A DNA stretch of 32,507 nt from Bacteroidales bacterium (GTDB taxonomy: Bacteria; Bacteroidota; Bacteroidia; Bacteroidales; CG2-30-32-10). The DNA is taken from the NCBI GenBank assembly GCA_035353855.1, contig DAOQAK010000047.1, forward strand, positions 1-32,507, in the 5' to 3' direction. Both the position numbers and the translations under genes were made by a program. Numbering within the stretch: the first letter of the stretch is position 1; each line of letters starts with the position of its first letter. Positions 25,104 through 32,507 of this stretch are shown here, piece by piece. Under the pieces are notes generated by a model, which searched no databases, had not been told where the DNA came from, and worked only from the letters and a program-made list of their open reading frames with translations.

Positions 25104-26582
25104 TTAAAACTCTAAATAAATAAATGGTTGCGATTGTGATGAAAACACCTGGTAAATCAATATAAAAGCAAAAACAACAACCGCTGCTTTCAATATCCAA
25201 TGCAGCTTTGTAAAACTATTTTGTAATGATACATTCCATTTCATAGGCGTATAATGCAATACGAGTCCGAAAATCAAAATCAAGAAAGGATATAAATATA
25301 AATTCACCCATTGTGTAAATAAACTAAAATCTAAACTGGTAAATATTTTAGAATATATTTTCATTGCAGTTGCAACATCGGCTGCTCGGAAAATTATAAA
25401 CGAGAAACACAAAAAATGAAATGTTATAAAAATGCTGATGAACTTATAAATATTTTTATTTGTCTTCTTTCGTATTTTACTTCTCGATTTATTTGTAATA
25501 ACATCCCATACCATTGCAAGCGCATGAAGTCCGCCCCAAATAATAAATGTAAGATTTGCACCATGCCAGAAACCACACAAAACAAAAGTTATTATTAACG
25601 ACAAGATTATTCCAAACGTTTTCCAATTGCGCAAACCAAGTGTTAATGGGGTAAATAAATAATCGCGTAACCACGATGAAAGGGTCATATGCCAACGCCT
25701 CCAGAAGTCGGTGACGTTAACTGAAGAAAAAGGTTTATTGAAATTCGGCATAATAGAAAATCCAAGAAGACAAGCAATGCCTATAACAATATCAGTATAT
25801 CCCGAAAAATCGAAATACAACTGAATCATATAACCATAGCCAGCCATAAGGCTTTCGAAGCCTGAAAAATAATCAGGCGCATCGAAAACACGGTCAACAA
25901 AATTTCCGGCAAGAAAATCGGCAATAAAAATTTTCTTGAATGCACCGCACATGATCAGGAAAAATCCCATTCCAATATTTGTTTCAGATAAAGAAATTTT
26001 TTCTTTGAACTGCGGAAGTAAATCCGATGCACGTGAAATAGGTCCGGCAAGAATATTCGGGAAAAATGCAACATACAACACATAATTGAAATATTTTTTT
26101 TCCGGCTGTTCAATATCTCCGCGATATATATCAAAAATATATGAAAGCGATTTAAAAACAAAAAATGATATTCCAATAGGCATGATAATATTATATACCA
26201 GCGGGTCATTTCCACCTTGCATACTATCCCAAAGTTTTAAAAAGAAATTGGTGTATTTAAAATAAAATAAACTTCCAAGATTTATTATTATCGAAAGAAA
26301 AAGAAGAATCGTTTTTCCTGGTTTCTTTTTAATTTTAAAAATACCTTTGCCAATAAAATAATCAGAGGTAGCAATGCAAAACAGTATGATTACTGCAATT
26401 CCGCTGATTTTATAATAAAAATACAAACTAAAAATAAGTAAAATAATATTCCTGGTTTTTACTTTATTGATCACCAAAACATATATCCCATAAAGGAAAG
26501 AAAACAAAAGAAAAAATAAAACGGAATTGAATAACAGCGGATGATTTGGATTATATGTTAATGCATTTAAAAAGTCAGTCAT
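25104..26582 (-). CDS. MBOAT family membrane acyltransferase
   Basis: A 492-residue polytopic membrane protein of the MBOAT family (AlgI/DltB/PatA type) with about ten or more hydrophobic segments. The conserved loop FWRRWHMTLSSWLRDYLF (293-310, His298) and the catalytic-His region GFWHGANLTF (337-346, His340) are intact. So are FFPNILAGPISR and YFDFSGYTDI. Such proteins move acyl groups across the inner membrane onto polysaccharide, teichoic acid or peptidoglycan. The gene lies 4 bp from both neighbours, SGNH-LysM before it and the ligase after it. The context suggests that the ligase and carrier supply the acyl donor and the SGNH proteins complete transfer outside. Confidence 0.95.
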   Translation of the reverse strand: MTDFLNALTYNPNHPLLFNSVLFFLLFSFLYGIYVLVINKVKTRNIILLIFSLYFYYKISGIAVIILFCIATSDYFIGKGIFKIKKKPGKTILLFLSIIINLGSLFYFKYTNFFLKLWDSMQGGNDPLVYNIIMPIGISFFVFKSLSYIFDIYRGDIEQPEKKYFNYVLYVAFFPNILAGPISRASDLLPQFKEKISLSETNIGMGFFLIMCGAFKKIFIADFLAGNFVDRVFDAPDYFSGFESLMAGYGYMIQLYFDFSGYTDIVIGIACLLGFSIMPNFNKPFSSVNVTDFWRRWHMTLSSWLRDYLFTPLTLGLRNWKTFGIILSLIITFVLCGFWHGANLTFIIWGGLHALAMVWDVITNKSRSKIRKKTNKNIYKFISIFITFHFLCFSFIIFRAADVATAMKIYSKIFTSLDFSLFTQWVNLYLYPFLILIFGLVLHYTPMKWNVSLQNSFTKLHWILKAAVVVFAFILIYQVFSSQSQPFIYLEF

Positions 26583-26586
26583 AAAT

Positions 26587-28503
26587 TTATTTCTTTATTA
26601 TCAGCACTTGTCCAAGCTTTAAAGCATCACTTGTTAAACTATTTAGTTTTTTAATTTGCGCAACTGTTGTACTATACTTTTTGGCTATATTAAATAAATT
26701 ATCACCTTTCACAACCGTATATTTGACTGTACTTTTTGTTGTAGTTGTTGTAGTAGTCTTTGGTGTTGTGGTTTTGGGTGCCGATGTAGTTATTTTTGAA
26801 TTAGTGGTTATGGCTGATGATGGAGTAACTGCTTTTTGTACCGGTGGTGTATATTTTGGTGCAGCAGCTTTTGTATATTGGGTTGAAGCATCATTACTAT
26901 TTGTAAGCACTTGCTTGTATATTACAAGAGTTTTCCCTGCTGCAATATTTGTTGAAGTAAGTTTATTCCAGTATTGAAGTTGTTTAATTGTTACTCCATA
27001 TTTTTTAGCAATTGTACCAAGTGCATCACCTGATTTGATGGTATAATAAAATGTTTGTGTTGTCCAAACTTTGGTTGCTTCCTGTATTGTATTAGCTGTT
27101 ACATCGGTATCTTTCACTTCCGGGATATTTCTTGTTGCAAGAAGAATATTTGTTTTCGCTGTATCAGGAAATTCTTCCAGGGCAATAAATTGATTAATAC
27201 TATCGCGGGTAAGCGATTGATAATAGGAATTCAAAATTGCATTACAAAAAAGTTCACCACGTAAATAATAACCGGCTGCATTCAAATGAACCCTGTCGTA
27301 ACTGGCCAGCCTGTTGTTTAACCATTTCAGCATAGAATACTGCCCGCCACTGACATAAAAATAATCATAAAAAGCACAACCTTTCCGGAAAGCCACTTCA
27401 CGCATCAGGTTAGAATATGTTTTGCAATTGGCTTCATTCCAATACCTGTAATAAATATCCTGTACATCAGAAAGGATTATTGAAGCTTTAGGTGCTGCAC
27501 ACTGAATAATATCAATTATCTTACAAAGATCATTTTCTATTTCTTCGCTTTGAAATTTTACTTTATAAAAATCATTTGTTCCCATATCAAAAATTACAAG
27601 ATCAGGTTTTAATTCCTGTAGCTGGTAAAGCAATAGATTTTCTCTTAAAACACTTTTAAGCCCGGCGCTGTTAATTCCAACGCTATTATACAGGATACCT
27701 TTTTCTTCATTCGTTTCAATCATCAATCCATAGCATTCAAAATATTTCTGTATGGTATCGGTTTTATTTACAAAAAATTCAAGTGTATCGCTGGCCTCCG
27801 GTAATTTTACTTCGATATATAATTTGTCATTGTATGAATTACAGTCAATATATAAAGGCGTTTCAGCGTTGGATGTTTTCAGTTTCAGGTCGAAACTTTC
27901 AGGTGATCTTTTACAATATATTTTCAATAAATTAAATTCCTTCTTTAACGCATTTTTATTAAAAATAATTTTAAAACTTGAAGAACTATCTTCGGTATAA
28001 ACTGTTGCCCCGGTAATTCCTATATCGTAAGCTGGGTAAGGCTGAACATTTCTTGAATATTCCCATTTGCCTTTGCATGAAGTTTTATAATCATATGCTG
28101 CATGTGTGCTTGCTGCAGCATATGGAAAAACAAAGCCACGACCTCCATCACCAAAAATTGATTGCAGTTCATTGCGAATATATCCGGTAAAAATATCTGC
28201 CTGAACATGTGAATCGCCAATATGCAATACCCTAAGTTTTCTTCTTGGTGTTTTTTTCAGGTTATTTAAAAAATATTTTATCGAACTATAATCTTTCCAT
28301 TCAATATAATTCTGGTTGTATTTTATGAAATCATATTTTTTACTGTAAGTAATAAGTCGCTTGATGTATTGAGGATTTGCAATGGAATCGGGCTTATAGG
28401 TTGCATCATGAAACATTCCTGCAGGCGAAAAGTTAAATGCATACAGAATAAAAATTACAGCAATACATAAAAATGATAAAATATAATTCTTCCTGTTTTT
28501 CAA
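26587..28503 (-). CDS. SGNH hydrolase with two C-terminal LysM domains
   Basis: A 638-residue protein. An N-terminal membrane anchor or signal (about 7-24) is followed by an SGNH/GDSL domain with GDSH (96-99, Ser98), GTND (308-311, Asn310) and DRVH (403-406, Asp403 and His406), so all catalytic residues are present. LysM domain 1 covers about 486-529 and LysM domain 2 about 594-637. They are joined by a Thr/Lys/Pro-rich linker that includes TTTPKTTTTTTT. LysM domains bind N-acetylglucosamine polymers such as peptidoglycan, so the enzyme should work at the cell wall. The start is TTG at 28503, overlapping the stop of the preceding gene by 4 bp (TTGA). With the MBOAT it resembles PatA/PatB-type O-acylation pairs. 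Esterase and transferase are both possible. Confidence 0.9.
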   Translation of the reverse strand: MKNRKNYILSFLCIAVIFILYAFNFSPAGMFHDATYKPDSIANPQYIKRLITYSKKYDFIKYNQNYIEWKDYSSIKYFLNNLKKTPRRKLRVLHIGDSHVQADIFTGYIRNELQSIFGDGGRGFVFPYAAASTHAAYDYKTSCKGKWEYSRNVQPYPAYDIGITGATVYTEDSSSSFKIIFNKNALKKEFNLLKIYCKRSPESFDLKLKTSNAETPLYIDCNSYNDKLYIEVKLPEASDTLEFFVNKTDTIQKYFECYGLMIETNEEKGILYNSVGINSAGLKSVLRENLLLYQLQELKPDLVIFDMGTNDFYKVKFQSEEIENDLCKIIDIIQCAAPKASIILSDVQDIYYRYWNEANCKTYSNLMREVAFRKGCAFYDYFYVSGGQYSMLKWLNNRLASYDRVHLNAAGYYLRGELFCNAILNSYYQSLTRDSINQFIALEEFPDTAKTNILLATRNIPEVKDTDVTANTIQEATKVWTTQTFYYTIKSGDALGTIAKKYGVTIKQLQYWNKLTSTNIAAGKTLVIYKQVLTNSNDASTQYTKAAAPKYTPPVQKAVTPSSAITTNSKITTSAPKTTTPKTTTTTTTKSTVKYTVVKGDNLFNIAKKYSTTVAQIKKLNSLTSDALKLGQVLIIKK

Positions 28504-29987
28504 ATTTTTATTCCTTTCTTATTCTTATGTCTGAATACATATTGATTATATTCAGTAAGTAAAGCATTGAATAATTCATTGCCAATAATTTTTTGTCCTT
28601 TATTAGAAAAATGTCCATCGCAGGAAGCAAGATTTTTTTTCTTCCATGTCAATACAGAATTTTCACCACCCATTACTTCATAAAGATCCCAGAATGCGCA
28701 TCCGCTCTCTATTGCAGCTTTTTTTTGCAAATCTCTTACTTTCGAAAGATAAGGATAGGAAATATATTCACCATTGATTTTAGTAGACATATCGCCCGCT
28801 CCGACAACGAGAATGCTAATTTCCGGTGCAACACTTTTAAACCGTTTGAAAATACTGGTGTACATATTATAAAGCTCTTCTCTTTTTGCATCTGTTCCTG
28901 CATAAGGCACTACATTGTTTCCGTACTGAAAAATAATAAGTTTCACATTAAGTTGTTTTAACTGCTTTGCAAGATATTCTGTATTTATTTTTAATAATCC
29001 ATCTCCTGAATGTCCGCGAATAGCATAGTTATCAACTTGTATCCCATTAGTTCCTTCAAATAGCAATCCATAAAAATCAGGGCTTACATTTCCGCTGAAT
29101 TCCATTTTAAAACTTTTAACGGATGAAGGAATTTTTAAATCATGTATTGTGAATCCATCAACAGCCGGAAGTGTTTCGCTTAAAATTTTTTCACCGGTAT
29201 ACTGGTTGTAAATCGCCATTTCGCAATTTTCATATGCACGTCCATACATGAGTCTTACACTACTGAATGACACATATGGCTTAATAGTAAAACCAACTGT
29301 TGCGCTATTATAAAATATTTCTTTATTTAATTTTACCCCGGAAGTATCCGAAGTGTTATCAGACAGTGTATCCAATGTTTTCTTAACTGCATAATGAGAA
29401 AATTTATACACATTTCCCGAAAGACCGTAATAGCCGCAACCATAACGATTATGAAAAACAGTATATCGTATCCAGTTTGGAGTACAATAACGGACAAGGT
29501 TTACATTATCGGCAATATCATCAAAAGGAACAAAGCCCAAACCACTGCCTCCGAACTTTTCCTGGAAACTATTTCGTAAATAACATGTTATTCTATCGCC
29601 TTCGAGTTGTGAATCGCCATAGTGAAGTATACGGATAATCTCGTTTTTATTTTGCTCCGATAATGATGAAAAAAAATCATCAAGAGCATATATGTTTTTA
29701 TTTGTGGGATTCTCAAGGAAATTATTTTTACGGGGTTCAAATCCTGATAAATTAATTCTTTTTAAACGAAATGATAAAGCAGAATCGTCTGCAATATATG
29801 AATTGATAAGGCTTTCAGCTGTTTCAGAATTTTCGGATACTTTAAAATCCGTTATTTGATCCCAATCAAGAATCCGAATATTAATATCGTTTTCATTAGA
29901 AAACATACGTGGAACGAATGATACAACTAATAGTAGTACATCAATTAAAACTATCGTAAATAATATTTCTAATGATTTATTCTTCAA
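28500..29987 (-). CDS. SGNH-fold protein, first gene of the acylation operon
   Basis: A 495-residue paralogue of the next gene without LysM domains. A membrane anchor (about 7-26) is followed by GDSQ (124-127, Ser126), a central beta-rich insert, a block-II-like region at NYAIRGHSGDG, YGNN (355-358) and CDGHF (456-460, His459). The usual Asp sits three residues before His. Here that place is Cys456, and Asp457 is one residue too close, so the catalytic dyad may be altered. The shared SGCAFWDLYEVMGG block confirms kinship with the downstream protein. The chosen start is TTG at 29987, needed to keep the membrane segment, since the next in-frame ATG (residue 28) would remove it. A transferase or binding role like DltD or AlgJ/AlgX is possible. 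Confidence 0.85.
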   Translation of the reverse strand: MKNKSLEILFTIVLIDVLLLVVSFVPRMFSNENDINIRILDWDQITDFKVSENSETAESLINSYIADDSALSFRLKRINLSGFEPRKNNFLENPTNKNIYALDDFFSSLSEQNKNEIIRILHYGDSQLEGDRITCYLRNSFQEKFGGSGLGFVPFDDIADNVNLVRYCTPNWIRYTVFHNRYGCGYYGLSGNVYKFSHYAVKKTLDTLSDNTSDTSGVKLNKEIFYNSATVGFTIKPYVSFSSVRLMYGRAYENCEMAIYNQYTGEKILSETLPAVDGFTIHDLKIPSSVKSFKMEFSGNVSPDFYGLLFEGTNGIQVDNYAIRGHSGDGLLKINTEYLAKQLKQLNVKLIIFQYGNNVVPYAGTDAKREELYNMYTSIFKRFKSVAPEISILVVGAGDMSTKINGEYISYPYLSKVRDLQKKAAIESGCAFWDLYEVMGGENSVLTWKKKNLASCDGHFSNKGQKIIGNELFNALLTEYNQYVFRHKNKKGIKI

Positions 29988-30015
29988 ACTTAAACTCCCC
30001 GGAATTACAGAATTG

Positions 30016-30023
30016 CAAAAATA
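30016..30023 (-). promoter_or_regulatory. Putative -7 box for the acylation operon
   Basis: On the minus strand, TATTTTTG matches TAnnTTTG, 28 bp before the TTG start at 29987. No perfect TTTG lies 17-23 bp upstream, so the call is tentative. Confidence 0.35.
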
Positions 30024-30095
30024 AGATTAAAAGGAAATGCTCAGCATCATTCATTCCTTTTTATTCAACAATGAAATGTGAACTATTTTAGTGAT

Positions 30096-30641
30096 TTATT
30101 TTTTTCTTTCATAAAGCCCAATAATTTCTCCTTTCGCAAGTATATGATCTTTCATTGCAGCATCAACATCATCGCGTAATGCACCTTTTCTTAATGATAG
30201 CATACTATCCAAAGCATACACTTTAAAATGATAATGATGAATTCCACTTGGCGGACATGGTCCTGAATAACCAGTATCGCCAAAATCATTGAGCCCTTCG
30301 GTAATATTTTCAGAAATATTCCCTTCAATTTTTGTAACAGAGGGAGGAATATTAAATAAAACCCAATGAACCCAAACCTTTGAAGGAGCATCCGGGTCGT
30401 CGCAAATAACAGTATAAGACTGGGTTTGGGCAGGACCTTTACTCCATTCAATAGAAGGCATAATATTTTCCGCATCGCAGGTATATTTTGCAGGGATATA
30501 ATCATTATGATGAAACGAACTGCTTTTTACCTTTAATGTATCAATATCCGTTTTGGTTTTACAATTAAAAGGGAAATTTCCTGAAAATCCAAGAATGACC
30601 AATACTGCAATTAGCAGTATGAAAAATATTTTTCGAAACAT
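30096..30641 (-). CDS. YbhB/YbcL-family PEBP protein
   Basis: A 181-residue phosphatidylethanolamine-binding (Raf kinase inhibitor-like) protein. An N-terminal hydrophobic segment (about 4-24) suggests export or membrane anchoring. The PEBP core has CDDPDAPSKVWVHWVLFNIP (80-99) with the conserved DPDAP and HW, then GPCPPSGIHHYHFKVYALD. The ligand pocket residues appear intact. The bacterial biochemical role is not known. It starts 6 bp after the PAS histidine kinase gene, so the two form a transcription unit, which is unusual enough to note. Confidence 0.92.
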   Translation of the reverse strand: MFRKIFFILLIAVLVILGFSGNFPFNCKTKTDIDTLKVKSSSFHHNDYIPAKYTCDAENIMPSIEWSKGPAQTQSYTVICDDPDAPSKVWVHWVLFNIPPSVTKIEGNISENITEGLNDFGDTGYSGPCPPSGIHHYHFKVYALDSMLSLRKGALRDDVDAAMKDHILAKGEIIGLYERKK

Positions 30642-30647
30642 GATGAA

Positions 30648-32207
30648 TTATTTTTGAGGGAACAAGATACTAAATTTTGTTCCAACTGAATTAGCGAATG
30701 AAATTTTACCGCCAATTTGTTCCGTAAGAGAACATACCAATTGCAATCCAAGCGTTTTTGCTTTACGAAAATTTAAATGATGGGGAAATCCGTTTCCGTT
30801 ATCGGATACACATAGCAGAAGATTATCATTATTGGATTTTTTAAGCAATACTTCTATCCTGCCTTTTTTCATTTCTATAAAAGCATATTTCAGGGAATTT
30901 GAAACAAGTTCATTAATAATAAGACCAAGGGTTATAACAGTATCGTACTCCAAAGGTATGCTTTGTACTTTTGTATGTATTTCAACAGAACAGGATTTGT
31001 CCCTGTAAATCTGAGATAAATAACCTGTTAATGATCTTAAGTATTCCGGAAAATCGATGTGAGTAAAGTCTTTCGACTGGTATAATTTTTCATGAATCAT
31101 CGCCATCGATTTTATTCGGGTCTGGCTTTCCCTGTATAATTCAAGTATCTTCGAGTCGTTAATTTGAGCAGCTTGTAAATTCAGCAAGCTGATTATAACC
31201 TGCATATTATTTTTTACCCTGTGATGAATTTCTTTGAGAAGAATTTCTTTTTCCTCCAGTTGAGTTTTTATTAAATCTTCTGATTTTAATCTTTCAACAA
31301 CTTCTTTTTTTAATTTTGAATACGCTTTTTCAAGCTCCTGGGTTCTTTTCTTTACAAGAATCTGAAGCTCTTCCTGGTATTTAAGAAGAATACTTTCAGC
31401 TCTTTTTCTTTCAGAAATATTTCGCATGATGGATTGGTAAGTACCGTCGAACATGCGTTTGGTATTCATTTCGATTACAATTTCTCTTTTATCTTTTCTT
31501 ATTAAAATACGTTCTGTAATAACGGTTTCACCTTTATCAAGCAGGTCATACCTTAAAGGTTTACTATACAATTCTTTCTTAGTAAAGAGTTGCTTCATAT
31601 TCATTCGAAGCAATTCTTTTCTTGAATAACCGGTGATTTCGCACGATTTAGAATTTACACCAATAAAATTTCCTTTGGAATCACCGAAAAAAAATCCATC
31701 TGCTGCTTGTTCAATCAACATCAATAATTTTTCTTCGCTTAGTTTTAATGCTTCTTCGGAGTTTTTTAAATTTGTTATATCTCTTGATATTCCAAGAACT
31801 GATTTTACAGTTCGGTTATCATCAAATATAGGGAAAAGACTTGTACTTAACCAATAGTTTTTATTTACAAATACGGATTTTGTATCAATAGTTATAGGTT
31901 TTCCCGATTTGATAACTTTTTTAATATTTAGTATCTGTCTTTTATGAAGATCCGGCTGGAAAACATTCTTAAGAGAAAGTCCTATTAATTGCTCGGGCTT
32001 CTTGTTCATCACACTTGCAGCATAAGAATTAACAAATTCAACTTCGCCTTTGTTATTTACAATAAAGATATAATCCTGTGCTGTTTCAGAAAGAGCTTTA
32101 TATTTTAAATGAGCTTCATTCAATGCATCTTTTAATTCACGATTTTCTTTTTCAAGAAATAATAATCTATCATCTTTAGTAATCTTGCTATTATTTTGGA
32201 GTTTCAT
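30648..32207 (-). CDS. Soluble PAS-PAS histidine kinase (HisKA_2)
   Basis: A 519-residue kinase without membrane helices, so cytosolic. An N-terminal coiled coil (about 15-40) precedes PAS 1 (about 40-147), with the NSYAASVMNKKPEQLIG block. PAS 2 (about 158-268) has the NSKSCEITGYSRKELL block. A second coiled coil (about 270-325) leads to the HisKA_2 H-box EIHHRVKNNMQ (His328/329), followed by the ATPase domain with NELVSNSLKYAF and SDNGNGF. No response regulator or output domain is attached, so the partner is elsewhere. A well-spaced promoter lies upstream. The gene for a PEBP protein follows 6 bp after the stop. Confidence 0.92.
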   Translation of the reverse strand: MKLQNNSKITKDDRLLFLEKENRELKDALNEAHLKYKALSETAQDYIFIVNNKGEVEFVNSYAASVMNKKPEQLIGLSLKNVFQPDLHKRQILNIKKVIKSGKPITIDTKSVFVNKNYWLSTSLFPIFDDNRTVKSVLGISRDITNLKNSEEALKLSEEKLLMLIEQAADGFFFGDSKGNFIGVNSKSCEITGYSRKELLRMNMKQLFTKKELYSKPLRYDLLDKGETVITERILIRKDKREIVIEMNTKRMFDGTYQSIMRNISERKRAESILLKYQEELQILVKKRTQELEKAYSKLKKEVVERLKSEDLIKTQLEEKEILLKEIHHRVKNNMQVIISLLNLQAAQINDSKILELYRESQTRIKSMAMIHEKLYQSKDFTHIDFPEYLRSLTGYLSQIYRDKSCSVEIHTKVQSIPLEYDTVITLGLIINELVSNSLKYAFIEMKKGRIEVLLKKSNNDNLLLCVSDNGNGFPHHLNFRKAKTLGLQLVCSLTEQIGGKISFANSVGTKFSILFPQK

Positions 32208-32239
32208 ATCAACCGAAAATTATGCATGGCTTTCTTTTA

Positions 32240-32269
32240 CAAATATATTATAAAACAGAGCCATATCAA
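32240..32269 (-). promoter_or_regulatory. Promoter for the PAS kinase-PEBP unit
   Basis: On the minus strand, TTG (32269-32267) is followed after 19 bp by TATATTTG (32247-32240), matching TTG-N17-23-TAnnTTTG. The ATG lies 32 bp downstream. The rest of 32208-32507 holds no gene apart from the tRNA-like edge. Confidence 0.45.
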
Positions 32270-32452
32270 CATGATAAGCCCGATAGTAGCCTAATGTATA
32301 AATTACATATCACAAATAGAATATTTTTTTCTTTTAAAATAAGAAAAAAGACAGTTTTTGATTGGAAAATTTAATTTTTGAGGAAAATTAACAAATAAGA
32401 TTTTTAAAATTCTGAGCCTCTCACCGGACTTCTTGCCTCGCCTTTTGGAGGG

Positions 32453-32507
32453 GAACCGGCGACCTTCCCGACATTACATGTCGGGATGCTCTACCAACTT
32501 TATCTCG
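32453..32507 (-). other. tRNA-like fragment at the window edge
   Basis: Read on the minus strand, this has a D-loop-like GTTGGTAGAGC. An anticodon-like stem-loop follows (CCCGAC, loop ATGTAAT, GTCGGG, at 32485-32467), then AAGGTCGCCGGTTC as in a T-arm. The D-stem does not pair, the T-stem is not completed after GGTTC, and the 5' end is cut by the window. The same 19 bp also form an 8-bp palindrome with a 3-nt loop. It is more likely a degenerate tRNA or a tRNA-derived repeat than a working gene. Confidence 0.4.

Noticed and set aside
26720..26800. Short tandem repeat that could suggest a repeat array
   Set aside because: It is the codon repeat of the Thr/Lys/Pro-rich linker between LysM domains. 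There are no spacers, so it is not a CRISPR array.
23060..29987. Calling the locus a true dltABCD operon
   Set aside because: The ligase resembles acetyl-CoA synthetase rather than a D-alanine ligase, and the SGNH proteins are not evident DltD orthologues, so only a functional analogy is claimed.

Overview
The window looks like an AT-rich chromosomal segment of a member of the Bacteroidota, probably an uncultured Bacteroidales-like lineage. The evidence is an RprX/RprY-type two-component pair, an S46 dipeptidyl peptidase, kinases of Bacteroidota type, several lipoproteins, start sites with A-rich leaders and no clear Shine-Dalgarno sequence, and several TAnnTTTG promoter boxes. No rRNA, CRISPR array, transposase or integrase is visible. 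A tRNA-like fragment lies at the right edge.

Layout. 1-4100 holds central carbon metabolism on the minus strand: an SH3 lipoprotein followed by a divergent phosphoglycerate kinase, a GxxExxY gene on the plus strand, and glucose-6-phosphate isomerase. 4190-6616 is the RprX/RprY pair, preceded by phased TGTTAA repeats. 6617-8879 is an accessory strip: small hairpin repeats, a truncated YhcG-type nuclease gene, a lipoprotein, a PPOX-family flavoprotein and a long imperfect inverted repeat. 8880-11069 is a periplasmic DPP7-like peptidase. 11228-19755 is a yeaH - spoVR - prkA stress-kinase operon. Two accessory genes interrupt it: a YhcG-family nuclease and a DUF4143 ATPase. The last 72 bp of yeaH are present twice, once on each side of the nuclease gene, and the four differences between the copies are all synonymous. 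19958-22965 carries an LD-carboxypeptidase, YraN and an orphan histidine kinase with a duplicated sensor segment. 23060-29987 is an acylation locus: two SGNH proteins (one with two LysM domains), an MBOAT membrane acyltransferase, an AMP-forming acyl ligase and an acyl carrier protein. 30096-32207 pairs a soluble PAS histidine kinase with a PEBP (YbhB/YbcL) protein.

How the genes work together. The acylation locus has the four functional parts of a Dlt system (ligase, carrier, MBOAT, SGNH/DltD-like), but its ligase resembles acetyl-CoA synthetase. The LysM domains suggest that acyl groups are handled at or near peptidoglycan. The first four genes overlap or lie 4 bp apart, so they very likely form one transcript. 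In the prkA operon, the AAA+ kinase PrkA, the VWA protein YeaH and SpoVR are a well-known conserved trio of incompletely understood function. The interruption by the nuclease and ATPase looks recent and mobile.

The strongest candidates for follow-up are the yeaH 3'-end duplication around the nuclease gene and the Dlt-like locus with LysM anchoring. After these come the PGK-like protein with altered active-site motifs and the phased repeats upstream of the two-component pair.
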